This document shows, piece by piece, positions 53,457-63,512 of a stretch of 64,000 bases of DNA. Both the position numbers and the translations under genes were made by a program. Every line of letters starts with the position of its first letter. Position 1 is the stretch's first letter. The DNA is from Craspedostauros australis (lineage: Eukaryota > Bacillariophyta > Bacillariophyceae > Mastogloiales > Achnanthaceae): assembly GCA_026770025.1 (NCBI GenBank), contig JAMXDE010000059.1:1-64000 (forward strand). The letters are read 5' to 3'. The notes under the pieces are model-generated. The model had not been told where the DNA came from and did no database searches. It worked only from the letters and a program-made list of their open reading frames with translations.

Positions 53457-56400
53457 CTACACACTCTTGGAACGTGGAATGAAGGTCACCAAGTACTCGG
53501 GGTAGGCCTGTGCGTCCTGGTAGGCAACGAACAAGTTCGGGTCGACGAGGCGATCCACCGTGGTGTCAAACCGTTGGAGAGGCTTGCCGGACTTGTAGTC
53601 GGGGCTTGGCTCGTTGTTTCTGCCGACGCACCAGTCCCCCACGATGACGCGGCTCAGGAACATCCGCTTCACACCTCTCTCGTCCGGTGCGGAGTAGGTG
53701 TCGCAGCAGGAGTACGAGGCGTTCACGGCAAAGTACACGCCCATGCCATGCTTGGCGGCGTTACTCCTGCCTGCAAAGTTCCGATCGAATCCCTGCGTGT
53801 AGATCTTCTCCACAGTGTCGGCGCGCGTCCCATGGAACAACCACTTGCGCTCGATATCAGTGGGATCCTTGTTGTGGACGCGACGGTTGGGATCCTCGCG
53901 GTCCCGCTTGGCGATGGTTTCGCGTTTCACTACGTACGGCTGCCAAAGCGACGAGTTCTGCACGCGTTCCACTTTGAGGATTTCAAATCGGTCCTTCTCG
54001 TCGGCAAGCGACAGGTGGATATAACCCACCACCTTGTCGTATTCCGGCTTCGCCTCTGGATCCGTTTCGGCCAGGTCCACCAATCCTTCAAAGTATGTCA
54101 GCCCGTTGCTGGTCTCCTCGTATTGCCACGAGCTTGGCGGCGCGAGCTTCGCATTGTCACCGAGCGCCCCGGCCAGCTTCCTCATATCACTGGCGCTGGC
54201 GGCGCTCGTCAATTCAGCTGGAAACCAACCTGACTGAGGCCGCGTGTGCCAGATCTGGCTGAGCATCATGGAGTTGCCCATCTCGACGGAGCTCTCCGAA
54301 TCATCAGCGATCTCAGTCGCATCGTCCATCTCACCCTCCAGCAGTGGATCGTGCAAGACGTGCCCATACGCCCACTTGCTGTTCTTGGGATGGATCTTGG
54401 AGATCTGGATGAGCTGGCCCTCGATGAGGGGCAGAAGGTCTTCGGAGTCCACGTGCCGCAGATCGCTGGGAAGTTCAGGCAGGTTCTCCTTGGCATGCTC
54501 GTCGATCACCGTGATGAACTCTCGCCGTTCGATCTTGCGGATGCGTTGCGTGCGCATGTTGCGCTGGAACATGTGCTGGAAGTTGAGGACGTAGTCATCG
54601 CCTGTCGCCATGGTGACGCCGTAGTCCTCCACGGACGTTGCTGCCATGATGGTGAATTCTGCTGCCGCACCGCCCTTCTTTTGGTACTGTTGGTAGATGG
54701 ACTCTATGGAGTCGTTGAGGACCTGGGAGGCGTAACGCACGAAGTTTGTGTTGGGCAGAACCTCACCCTTCTCGTACTTGGACAGGGATCGGGTGTCCTC
54801 CTTCCAGTACCAGACCACCTGGACGTGGGTGGTGTGGTGTTGCTGCAGCAGCCGGTCGTAGTCGTCGATGCCGCGGATGGCAAGGGCGTGGTCGACGTGG
54901 ACGATGCCTTGCATCTGCTTCAGCAATTGCGCTGCCATGGCTCTCACCTTGAGCTTGCCCTTCCGCTTCGCCCTGAGGATGAAGCCGTACGCGACCGCCG
55001 GCATGATGATGAGAGCGGCGATGGCGAACACGAAAGAGAGTGTCGAAGGCTCTGATTCCGATTTGATCAAAGGACAAAAGTCCTGGTCGGCTCCGCTGCA
55101 CTTGAATCCATCATCGCAGTTGTTGTCGCAGTCTGTGGTGGAGAGGTTGTTGGAAAATCGGAGGTTCTGGTCTGCTGCGTCATCGTCGCTGATCTCGTAG
55201 CACACCTTGCACGGCGTTGGCTGCGATTGGGGAAGCTCATACTCCGACACGACGTAGAACATGCGTCCTTTGTGGCGATAGCGGGCCGTCCAGGCGCGCT
55301 TCTGCGATGCTTCGCCACTGGCCTGGACCAACCACGGGTACTCATATACGCCGCCGTCAAGGTTGGCTTGGGCGCTGAGCCCTTCGTGTAGCTCCGAGCC
55401 CTTGACGGACACGACGCCCTTCTCATCCAGTATCTCTTGCCACGTCTTGCCGACGAGCGAAGGATCGAGGGTGCTCGCGAGGAGGCATCCGGAGTTGTCC
55501 ACCGTCGCGCATTCGGCGCCATCGGATGAAAACACCGAGACGGCGAAATCATGGAAGCGATACCGAGCCTCACCATTCGTGATGCCCTCCAGAACGTCGT
55601 CGATGGACCTGCTCTGCTTGTGCTGAATGGTGACGATGGCCTGCGACGTGGCGACGGTGACATCGGCCATGGCTTGACCCAGGACGGCCTGCGCATTGAT
55701 CTCGCTGCAGTCGAAGCCGAGGTTGGGTTCGCAGTCGATCCACTTGCCGCCGTTGTCCCGCAATCCGCCACCGACGAATGGCTCGATGCGGGCTCGTCGA
55801 TTGGTGAAGCCAACTCCGGCGTAGATGTCGCGATGATCCAGCTGCAGCTTGAAGACGTACGAGATCTTCTCGAAGATGATGTTGGGCCTGTCCGGCGTTG
55901 CCCAATTGTACACCACGAAGCCACCGTCGCTCTCAGCTGTGTCGATGAATGCTTGATTGAGCTCTTGCGTATCGAGCGGGATGCCATTCTCGCCCTCGAA
56001 GATCTGCCGCATGGTCTTGCCCCGGAGTTCGGGCTCTACGCCGAGCGCAAGGCAGGTCGAATTGTAGTCGTAGGCGAAGATGTAGAATTCGCCTTCACGG
56101 AATTGCGGTTCGGTGGACCAGGCATCGAGCACGGCCTCTGGGCTGCGCGGCGACGAGATGGCGTAGGACAGAGCATGGCTGGTCAATTCCAAGGCGGTTC
56201 GGAAGGCGCATGGGAGGTTGGTATCCTCCGTGCATGGCTGGCCGAAAGGACCGCTGAGGGCTGGACCTCGTTGGAGGTAGAATCCTGAGCCGAGGTAGAA
56301 CTCCTTGCCTTGGATCTCGACCTTGGTGATGAAGGCGATCTTGGTGCGCGGTGCCTCGCCTTGCGTGTTCGTCCACTCGTACTGCAACCATCCATCGTTG

Positions 56401-57548
56401 TGGCCGTTGGCTGCTTCGATGAATCGCTGATGCAGCCTCATCCCGTACTCTTTCGTGCCGATGCCTTGCTGCACGACCATGTCCGCCAAGGTCATGCCGA
56501 AGTAGTCATGCAAGACTGCGTGGGACTCCAACTTGCCGTCTTGCATCGAGTACATGAAGTTGTAGAAGCCGCCATCGATGCGGTAGGATTCGGAGCGGCT
56601 CATCTTCCAGACGGTCTGCTGGAACTGCTCCAACGACAGGGCGAGGCTGAGCTCGGTCTGCGCGTGGCCGACCAACGATCGGACGTTGTTGAGGCTGCAC
56701 CACGCGTCGTAGTTGTCGTCGCACGGGGCATCGGGCGGCATCTGCTTGTTGGTGTACCCGACCGCCACGTAGTAGCGCGACGTGAGTGCGGCAACGTAGG
56801 CCACCTTGGCGTTGACCTCGTCGTCGCCCAGGAAGAGGTACTGCACGAAGCCGCCGCCGCCATCGGCCGCCGCGATGGATCGCTGATGCAGGTCTTGGGC
56901 ATCGTAGTTGACGAGGCCGATGTCGTCGAAGATCATCTGCGTCGTGCGTCCCACGAAGTCCTCGCTGCGTCCGTGCGCTCGAATGATCATGGTGTCGCGT
57001 TCGACGACGTAAGGGTAGAAGCCCGTCTCGCGGTTGGAGGCGGCATCGGTGACCACGCGCAGATGCTCATCATCGATGTACCCGTCCGCGTTGGCGAACG
57101 CCCGGAGCTCGTCGGCCACATCGATCGCCAGTTGCTGGGAGATCGTGCGGGCGCAGGTCAAGCTGTAGGCGGCGTTGCAGGATGTCCTCGCTGATTTCAC
57201 ATGGCTCTGCAGGAGTCTGGCGGCATTCGTGGTTGTGGTTGCTGCAGGCCTTGCCGCTGGTATTGTCACTATGGGTGTAGCCGTCGGCGCTGCCGCAGGG
57301 CAGTGATAGAGCGAGAGACATGAAAGAGTGAGGAGAGCGAGAAGGAACTTGGCTCGGGTTTGGTTTTGCACCAGGAAACGGCGTTCGCTTCTTGTTGGTT
57401 GCACCATGTCGGACGAGGCTGTTGCCGCGGATGTTCGGAATTGTGCAGGGGGTTGCTCCGCTTCTTCTTCACAACCACGTTGGCGGCGTTGGCGATGGAC
57501 CAAAGGTTCTTGAGGACTGCTGTGGCGAGAGATCGAGTTTGTGACCAA
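53457..57548 (-). CDS. Transmembrane Cache-sensor protein with WWE, SH3-like and PARP catalytic domains (1363 aa)
   Basis: A hydrophobic stretch at 67-83 acts as signal or anchor; a start at Met48 (57407) would make it a normal signal peptide. Residues 115-772 hold four similar Cache-like sensor units (about 115-270, 285-425, 440-585, 610-772), each with an F(Y/H).(Y/F) strand and a later DGG(F/V)..Y-type motif. A Cys-rich patch (780-825) follows, then a transmembrane helix at 837-858 ended by RAKRKGK. The inner part has a WWE-like domain (VQVVWYWKEDTR, LNFQHMFQRNMRTQRIRKIE; 905-1010), an SH3-like fold (EGQLIQISKIHPKNSKWAYG...GWFPAEL; about 1040-1112) and a PARP catalytic domain (1190-1358: WLFHGTRADTVEKI, HGMGVYFAVNASYS, DAQAYPEYLVTF). 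The triad reads H1239-Y1272-L1339, which predicts mono-ADP-ribosyl transfer. Single exon. It would sense an external ligand and modify cytoplasmic targets; ligand and targets unknown. Confidence 0.88.
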   Translation of the reverse strand: MVTNSISRHSSPQEPLVHRQRRQRGCEEEAEQPPAQFRTSAATASSDMVQPTRSERRFLVQNQTRAKFLLALLTLSCLSLYHCPAAAPTATPIVTIPAARPAATTTTNAARLLQSHVKSARTSCNAAYSLTCARTISQQLAIDVADELRAFANADGYIDDEHLRVVTDAASNRETGFYPYVVERDTMIIRAHGRSEDFVGRTTQMIFDDIGLVNYDAQDLHQRSIAAADGGGGFVQYLFLGDDEVNAKVAYVAALTSRYYVAVGYTNKQMPPDAPCDDNYDAWCSLNNVRSLVGHAQTELSLALSLEQFQQTVWKMSRSESYRIDGGFYNFMYSMQDGKLESHAVLHDYFGMTLADMVVQQGIGTKEYGMRLHQRFIEAANGHNDGWLQYEWTNTQGEAPRTKIAFITKVEIQGKEFYLGSGFYLQRGPALSGPFGQPCTEDTNLPCAFRTALELTSHALSYAISSPRSPEAVLDAWSTEPQFREGEFYIFAYDYNSTCLALGVEPELRGKTMRQIFEGENGIPLDTQELNQAFIDTAESDGGFVVYNWATPDRPNIIFEKISYVFKLQLDHRDIYAGVGFTNRRARIEPFVGGGLRDNGGKWIDCEPNLGFDCSEINAQAVLGQAMADVTVATSQAIVTIQHKQSRSIDDVLEGITNGEARYRFHDFAVSVFSSDGAECATVDNSGCLLASTLDPSLVGKTWQEILDEKGVVSVKGSELHEGLSAQANLDGGVYEYPWLVQASGEASQKRAWTARYRHKGRMFYVVSEYELPQSQPTPCKVCYEISDDDAADQNLRFSNNLSTTDCDNNCDDGFKCSGADQDFCPLIKSESEPSTLSFVFAIAALIIMPAVAYGFILRAKRKGKLKVRAMAAQLLKQMQGIVHVDHALAIRGIDDYDRLLQQHHTTHVQVVWYWKEDTRSLSKYEKGEVLPNTNFVRYASQVLNDSIESIYQQYQKKGGAAAEFTIMAATSVEDYGVTMATGDDYVLNFQHMFQRNMRTQRIRKIERREFITVIDEHAKENLPELPSDLRHVDSEDLLPLIEGQLIQISKIHPKNSKWAYGHVLHDPLLEGEMDDATEIADDSESSVEMGNSMMLSQIWHTRPQSGWFPAELTSAASASDMRKLAGALGDNAKLAPPSSWQYEETSNGLTYFEGLVDLAETDPEAKPEYDKVVGYIHLSLADEKDRFEILKVERVQNSSLWQPYVVKRETIAKRDREDPNRRVHNKDPTDIERKWLFHGTRADTVEKIYTQGFDRNFAGRSNAAKHGMGVYFAVNASYSCCDTYSAPDERGVKRMFLSRVIVGDWCVGRNNEPSPDYKSGKPLQRFDTTVDRLVDPNLFVAYQDAQAYPEYLVTFIPRSKSV

Positions 57549-59046
57549 GCTCAGAAATGTGAGGCTGCTCGCAATAGTAGTCGCACTCGTACAGCGGATG
57601 GCTCATTCCAGACGCAGCCAGCGCATCTGTTCATAGAATGGAATGCTTAATAGAATTCTTGATAGAATGCTTGTGGGGAGCGTTGTTGCAATATCCGAGT
57701 GCAGAGAGTCGAGAGTCGAGTGTCGAGTGTCGAGCAGAGATGGCAGTACTCGTACGAGCCATGTGGAGTGGGTATGTTTGTAGGAACAAGTAGTCGCACT
57801 CTCCGCATGTCCCTGTGTGGATGAACGTGGGTGGATGAGTGTCCGGCTGCCTGCGTGGTGTCAGAAGAAGGAGCACGGCTGCATCCACCATCACCATTCT
57901 CTCTCTCCGGAAGAAAGGGAGAGAACGCAATGCACAGGAGGGAGGCAGAACGTGGACGTGCCAACGCCAGCATGAGGGGTGGTCGACCCCTCTCCATCTC
58001 CCAACACCGCCAACAGCGGCGCGACCGACACCAATACCAACATCAAAGACAGCAACAGCAGCAGCTGCGACAGATACAACAACATCAACTGCAACCACCA
58101 TCATCCATGAGAAAGGTGCCCGATGGGCCAAACACGCCATCAAACACCATTCCGACACACATCAAGGAACGCTTGTGAAGGCAGATCCCAGACACGCAAA
58201 CGCTGCGGCACTGCAGAACGCGTTGCGCCCACTTGATACCCTTCGTATCGATACGTGTTTACTTATGCAGAGTTGATGGCACTGTTCTTCGTGCTTGGTT
58301 TGGCGCCTCTGATTGGTGCATTCAATCGCGCTGAAGGCTTGTTGGGCAAGTGGTTCTCAATTGTTCAATCGTGCAACTCAAGATCTTGAACAAACACGTT
58401 TCGGCCAAATCAAAGTCGTACTGATCAAACACCGTGAGTCCCGTATAATCGTGACTAAACATGTGTCTGTTCCGAGCCAAAATCGACAATGACTGCGAGC
58501 TGAGCGACGAACGACAGACATCCGTTGATTTGTGTGTCGTGGTCATTGCACACGCACACAAGGGAAAAATGCAAGCGACAAACAGACTGCTTCCAACGCA
58601 ACTGACAGTCGTGAAGTCGCGCTGTGTTCTGTGCGAGCGTGTTGTCTCCGTTTGAAAGCTTGTGTTGCAACGAGCACATCCGTACAACACGACAAACTAC
58701 GAGCTGCGTGGGATGACAAACATACAAAATCAACACACCCACGCGCAAATGGCCGCGACGAGACACAACGACAACAGATCCAAAAAAACACAAATCGTCG
58801 CAAACGAACTCACAAACAAACTCACCAACGACACACACACACGCACACATACATACACTGCCACATCCTGATTCTGGCTGTGTCTGTGCAGACACTGCTA
58901 CATCGTGGCTTGTACCGCATTGTGTGATCAAATCCAGACGTGTTGTCTGTCATCTTCACCTTGACTGTTGTGTACTATTCTTTTCTTCATTCCGACACAC
59001 TTCTGCACCAACACATCAGAATTCATTCATTCATCATATCACCGCA
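57549..59046. other. 1.5-kb divergent intergenic region
   Basis: Lies between the PARP gene (minus) and the hAT-derived gene (+). Tandem GAGTCGAGAGTCGAGTGTCGA words occur at about 57703-57735 and CA-rich ACACACACGCACACATACAT near 58830-58856. Frames at 57839-58276 (+) and 57631-58158 (minus) overlap on opposite strands and resemble nothing known, so neither is accepted. Confidence 0.45.
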
Positions 59047-62000
59047 ATGGTGCTTCACGAGACCATGACCTCCGAGCTCGCCGTCGCCGCCACACCTGCA
59101 CCCACAGCCACCGCTACTGCCACACCCACAGCCACCACGCCTTTTACACCCGGCGGGGACACCATCGCGAACATGGACGCTGCGGATGCCGCCAACATCG
59201 CCGCCGCATTGATCAGAGATGATGCTGAGGCGCGTGCCAACGACGACGACAGCGACAAGGAGGTCAATCCCGAAGACTTTGAGCGCGATGAGCGAGGTTA
59301 CGTGCTGTTCCGCATCCGCGGGACGTCCAAGAAGGACTGGATGTTCGTTCGCTTGGTGGCCAGACCAGGCGCGGACCTGCAGAACCTCACCAGCTACGAT
59401 GCCTCCCACGCGCTCTGCATGCTCTGCAAGACCTACCTCACCTTCTCTCCAGGCAACGGCAACACCGTCTACCGTCACATGCGCAGATTCCACGAAGACA
59501 TCATGGGTCCGCTGCGAGCGCAGGCCAAGGCGGAGGCCAAGCTCAGGAAGGACACCGCCAAGAAGAAGAAGGCGGCCAGGGAGCTCAAGGCTGCCGTCAA
59601 GGCAGCTGCCATCAAGGCCGCTGGCAGCGCAGCATCGACGCCCAAGAAGGTCGGGAGACCCAAGAAGAAACGGCCTCCGTCGCAATCTCCCACATCTCAC
59701 GAGCTTCCCGTTGCACCATTCGCCACCACGGCACCAACAGCACCAGCAGCATCTCCGCCCACCGCCACGCCTGCCAACAAGAGGTTCAAGACGAGCCCCA
59801 CGACCAGCGCTCACGCCGCCAATCCAACCTACGTGCAGGGAGCAGCAGTCGGCACTCCCCCCACCTTCACTGCCTTGCGCAATCCACCCCCGACAGCAGC
59901 ACCGGCGCCCGCAGCGTCACTGCCACCCTCAACAGCAGCAGCAACAACAACGATGGCAAGCTACCCACCGCTCGCCACGTCGCCGTCTCCCATGTTTGGC
60001 TTGTCCACGCCGTTGCCGACAGATATGGATGCCGATTCTTCGGGTCTCAATCAAACGCACGGCCAGGCTCTTCTCATCAACTGGCTCAACGACTCTCTGA
60101 GACCCATCGACGTTGTGGAAGACGCCGGCTTCGTCGAGTACTCCAAGTACCTCGCGGCACCCTCCAACTCCCTCTACGCCAGCTCATTCGAGATTCCATC
60201 GCGTGCGAAGATCGAGGAGACCATCGCGGAGTTGTCGGAAAAGTCGACGAAGATCATCAAGGAATGCATGCAATCCGAGATGGAGCACTTCAGTCTCGAG
60301 GTGGACATGTGGTGTCTGCCGACGGCTGACAGCCCTGCGGTTCCATCGGCATCTGGCACATCCAGCCCCAACCAGCAGTTCATCGCCATCACTGCGCATT
60401 ACCTCACGGACACCTTCCAACCAAAGAGCGTCGTCCTCGACGTATCCAAGCTCAGCGGCACTGACATGACCGAGAAGCAAGATGCATCATCGGGCGTCGT
60501 CAAAGCCTTCATCGAACGCGCGTTAGCGCAGTACGGTCTCTTCAAGAACAAGCTCGTCATGGTGCTGTGCAACACGGAGAGCACACGGCAGGCTTGTGCC
60601 CAGTTGAGCCTCAAGCATATGGACGCCGTCGGGCATGGTCTGCATCAACTTGTCGGACCCTTCGTGACGACGAGCGGCGACAACATGGAGGCAGCCTCGA
60701 ACAAGACAAGCACCGCGGCAGCGACCGCCGTTGCGCCAAGGCAACTGCAACCCAACGAGGCCGAGTTCCAACTCGAGAAGGAAGCGGACACGGAGGAAAT
60801 CACGCACAGCACCTCCCAAACCATTGCCAAGGCCAATCAAATCGCGTCGCGGATCGTGGCGGCCATGGAATCCAACAACGAGAACGAAAAGCCACCTGCC
60901 ACCACGACAGCCAAGGGGAAGGGCATCGTGTTGGGAACGCCCAACAACTGGTGTTCCATCCTCAAGATGATCAAGAGCTTGGTCAAGTACCGCGCCTCCC
61001 TACCAGATCCAGTCGCTGTGATGGTGGAAGAGACCGACAGCGATGATGGCAGCGATGCCGACAGCGATGACGACTACAATAACAATGACGATAGCAGCAA
61101 CAGCAGCGGTAAAAGTGGTACCAGCGGCGGCGGCGGCGGCGGCGACAAGGAACGAGCGAGCACCAAGAAGAACAAAAAGGTGGATACGCGTGCCAAATCG
61201 CCGAGCAGCCCCGCCGGAAGCAACGACGAAGATGTTATTCGTCAGCAGCTGGCCAGGCTCTCAGAGAGAGAATGGAGCTTCCTCGAGGGCATGGCATTGG
61301 TCCTCGGTCCCTTCGAGCTCGCCGTCGAACTCTTGCGATCCAGCAATTGCGCGACTTTGGCAGAAGCATTGCCCATCATCGCCACGCTGAAGCAGTACGT
61401 GGAGAAGACGACGAGCGCCGGGAACGAGGAGACAGATGCGGCCATGAAGAAGTTCTTCAAGCGATACGAAGACAAATCCTTCTTCCTCGAGATGCTGGTC
61501 GACTTGAAGCTGTGCGGTTCCGCGTTGCTGTCCGGCTTCGCGAGGCGCTACGACGTCGTGAAGCCCGACACGTTGTTCATCTCCATGTTCGATTACCGTC
61601 GACGCAAGATGAGACACCTCCCACCATCCGTCTACGAGGAGTGCAAGGCGAACTTCACGGATCAAGTCTTCGCTGCCACATCCGTGAAAGGGGAGGATGA
61701 TGCTGATGCCGATGCCGTGATGGGAAGCGCATCATCATCCAACGACAACGACAACGACAATAGCAAAGTGAAAGATACCGATGATTCCACCAACTCGAAG
61801 GGAGGAGCGACCACGCAAAAGCAAGACGAAAGCGACGACGACGCCGACACGGACATGATGCAATACGAGTGCCTCTTTGCGTCGCTCGATTCCCCACCTA
61901 GCGAGGAAGTATCGGACAAGGCCACCGGCAAGGACAGCCTTCAGAAACGTCACAGATCTGCCGTCGAGATGGAGGTGTCCAACTACCTCCTCTCCAACCT

Positions 62001-62292
62001 CCGCTCGCCTCCGCGCACGTCGCCGCCGGAATGGTGGAAGACCAACGGTCGCCTCTACCCCAACCTGGCAATCGCGGCCAGAAAGTGGTTGTGCATACCT
62101 GCCGTCGCGAACTGCAGCGACCGAGTCTTCGCAGGATGCGGATCCAAGCTTGCGAGAGCAGCAAGTTCGCCATCCGAAGGCGACACGATGATGAAGCAAG
62201 TCTTCCTGCATGCCAACAAAAAGGTCCATCCTATTGGAATCAACGACTTGAAGCAGGTTTTGGGAGGGGAAGGTGTTACGTACGATGTGTGA
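59047..62292 (+). CDS. hAT-transposase-derived protein with BED-type finger and AT-hook-like motif (1081 aa)
   Basis: The start is set at 59047 (CGCAATGG), 41 codons inside the open frame. A BED-type zinc finger is formed by C124, C127, H144 and H149 (CMLCKTYLTF...VYRHMRRFH). A Lys/Ala-rich helix and the AT-hook-like VGRPKKKRPP (202-211) follow. The hAT core keeps SLEVDMW and FIAITAHYLTDTF, but the second acidic position reads LCNTEST where DNA-cutting hAT enzymes have a DNA-type motif. Asp/Ser- and Gly-rich inserts interrupt the core. The C-terminal dimerisation domain (about 980-1060) reads EWWKTNGRLYPNLAIAARKW, LCIPAVANCSDRVFAGCGSK and MMKQVFLHANKK. A long uninterrupted frame with a changed catalytic site suggests a host-adopted DNA-binding protein of the ZBED type. 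Single exon. Confidence 0.85.
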   Translation: MVLHETMTSELAVAATPAPTATATATPTATTPFTPGGDTIANMDAADAANIAAALIRDDAEARANDDDSDKEVNPEDFERDERGYVLFRIRGTSKKDWMFVRLVARPGADLQNLTSYDASHALCMLCKTYLTFSPGNGNTVYRHMRRFHEDIMGPLRAQAKAEAKLRKDTAKKKKAARELKAAVKAAAIKAAGSAASTPKKVGRPKKKRPPSQSPTSHELPVAPFATTAPTAPAASPPTATPANKRFKTSPTTSAHAANPTYVQGAAVGTPPTFTALRNPPPTAAPAPAASLPPSTAAATTTMASYPPLATSPSPMFGLSTPLPTDMDADSSGLNQTHGQALLINWLNDSLRPIDVVEDAGFVEYSKYLAAPSNSLYASSFEIPSRAKIEETIAELSEKSTKIIKECMQSEMEHFSLEVDMWCLPTADSPAVPSASGTSSPNQQFIAITAHYLTDTFQPKSVVLDVSKLSGTDMTEKQDASSGVVKAFIERALAQYGLFKNKLVMVLCNTESTRQACAQLSLKHMDAVGHGLHQLVGPFVTTSGDNMEAASNKTSTAAATAVAPRQLQPNEAEFQLEKEADTEEITHSTSQTIAKANQIASRIVAAMESNNENEKPPATTTAKGKGIVLGTPNNWCSILKMIKSLVKYRASLPDPVAVMVEETDSDDGSDADSDDDYNNNDDSSNSSGKSGTSGGGGGGDKERASTKKNKKVDTRAKSPSSPAGSNDEDVIRQQLARLSEREWSFLEGMALVLGPFELAVELLRSSNCATLAEALPIIATLKQYVEKTTSAGNEETDAAMKKFFKRYEDKSFFLEMLVDLKLCGSALLSGFARRYDVVKPDTLFISMFDYRRRKMRHLPPSVYEECKANFTDQVFAATSVKGEDDADADAVMGSASSSNDNDNDNSKVKDTDDSTNSKGGATTQKQDESDDDADTDMMQYECLFASLDSPPSEEVSDKATGKDSLQKRHRSAVEMEVSNYLLSNLRSPPRTSPPEWWKTNGRLYPNLAIAARKWLCIPAVANCSDRVFAGCGSKLARAASSPSEGDTMMKQVFLHANKKVHPIGINDLKQVLGGEGVTYDV

Positions 62293-62678
62293 GATGGGAT
62301 GTATGGTGGCAGCAGCATGCATCATGAGAAGACGATGGTGCGTTCTCACAAACAGGGAGATGTTGGGAGGTGCCGCAGTCGAGTACAGTAGATACGTGTG
62401 GATGATGTCGTGCAGCGAAGTGGAGGTGTTGCAGCGTCCTCCACTTGTTGTTTCATTCCCATCTATAGATGGATGATGAATGGCACGAGTATAATAAATG
62501 TAACGTTATTTTTGGTACCCTGCCAACATTCATGATACCTAACAACCCCACAAACAATGATTAGGAAGCAGACACAAGTGTGGATATCATAGAATACCAG
62601 AGAATGTACAGTTCTGTAAGATGGACTTCCATGCCCTACTTTGCTTTCTGTGTTTGAGTATTGGTGGAGAGTCCATAG
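62293..62678. other. Convergent 3' region
   Basis: 386 bp between the stops of the hAT-derived gene (+) and the PITH gene (minus). AATAATAAATG-like words near 62492 could serve as a polyadenylation signal for the + gene. No gene is seen. Confidence 0.45.
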
Positions 62679-63512
62679 CTACGGCTCGTCCGGCTTCTTC
62701 TTGAAATCCGACATGTTGGTGGTCTGCACTGGCCGTCCCATAATCGTCAACATTCCCAGTGACGAAATCTCAGCCCCGTTGTTGTCCTCGATGAAAAGCG
62801 TGAGGCTCTTGACCCGCTGGAACTTGACGAACCGCGTCATGAATGCTTCACCATCCTCCTTCAACAGCTCCGGTGTCAGCGTCAGTTCCTGCGTGGGGTC
62901 CACATCGTCTATATCCTCAAATCCCAGGTTGGACCGGTTGACGTACAGCTTGACGGTGGTTGGATTCTGATCGGGGTCCACGCCTTGATTGAATTCGGTG
63001 AATTTGATGCTCTTAATCTGCGTGGTTGATTCATGCCATCGTGTATTGTTTGAATTGAAATATTACATCATGTTGTATTTGCATCGCATTGTTTGGAAGA
63101 CGGCGGAGGAAAACAGGTGAGCGGGTGAGCTGGATGTTGAAGGAACCGCGTTTGCCATTTGCAACCGCACGCTACAATCATTGGCTGCACAACCAACAAT
63201 GCAACCACCAAACGCGGAACGCCCTGTACACAATGGGACGAACGGCACAAATGCAACAACCACAGCATGCTGCACGACACGACGTACCCGAACGAAGTCA
63301 TGAAAGGAAATGTGAAGGATGAGCTGCTCATCGGCATCGCTCTTGCATCCCAAACGAGAATCACCGATGAAGAGGTTGGTCATGGGGAATCCTGGAGCGA
63401 CGTTGCGCGCGAAGCAATCCGCCTTATCAATCGCGCTGCTCAAGTTCACAAGCTTTCCATCATCCTTGTCAGCGGCTGGCTGCGCCATGCCTGGGTTCAT
63501 TCCGGCCATCAT
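62679..63512 (-). CDS. PITH-domain protein, PITHD1-like, two exons (187 aa)
   Basis: Exon 1 (63512-63288, 75 codons) reads GKLVNLSSAIDKADCFARNV and DADEQLILHISFHDFVR. Exon 2 (63017-62679) reads IKSIKFTEFNQGVDPDQNPT, VKLYVNRSNLGFEDIDDVDP, TQELTLTPELL, RFVKFQRVKSLTLFIEDNNG and LTIMGRPVQTTNMSDFKKKP. This is the PITH (proteasome-interacting thioredoxin C-terminal) fold almost end to end, without a thioredoxin domain, as in PITHD1, whose human form is a little over 200 residues. Known relatives bind the 26S proteasome. The start MMAGMNPGMAQPAADKDDG gives a short variable leader. It is convergent with the hAT-derived gene. Confidence 0.88.
63018..63287 (-). other. Intron of the PITH gene (270 bp)
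   Basis: Minus-strand borders TTCGTTCGG|GTACGT and ACCACGCAG|ATTAAG, phase 0. The joint gives DFVR-IKSIKF, matching the PITH consensus around its second strand. Confidence 0.85.

Noticed and set aside
56310-57194. 294-residue + frame and similar ones at 54246 and 55551
   Set aside because: They are opposite-strand shadows of the Cache-PARP gene.
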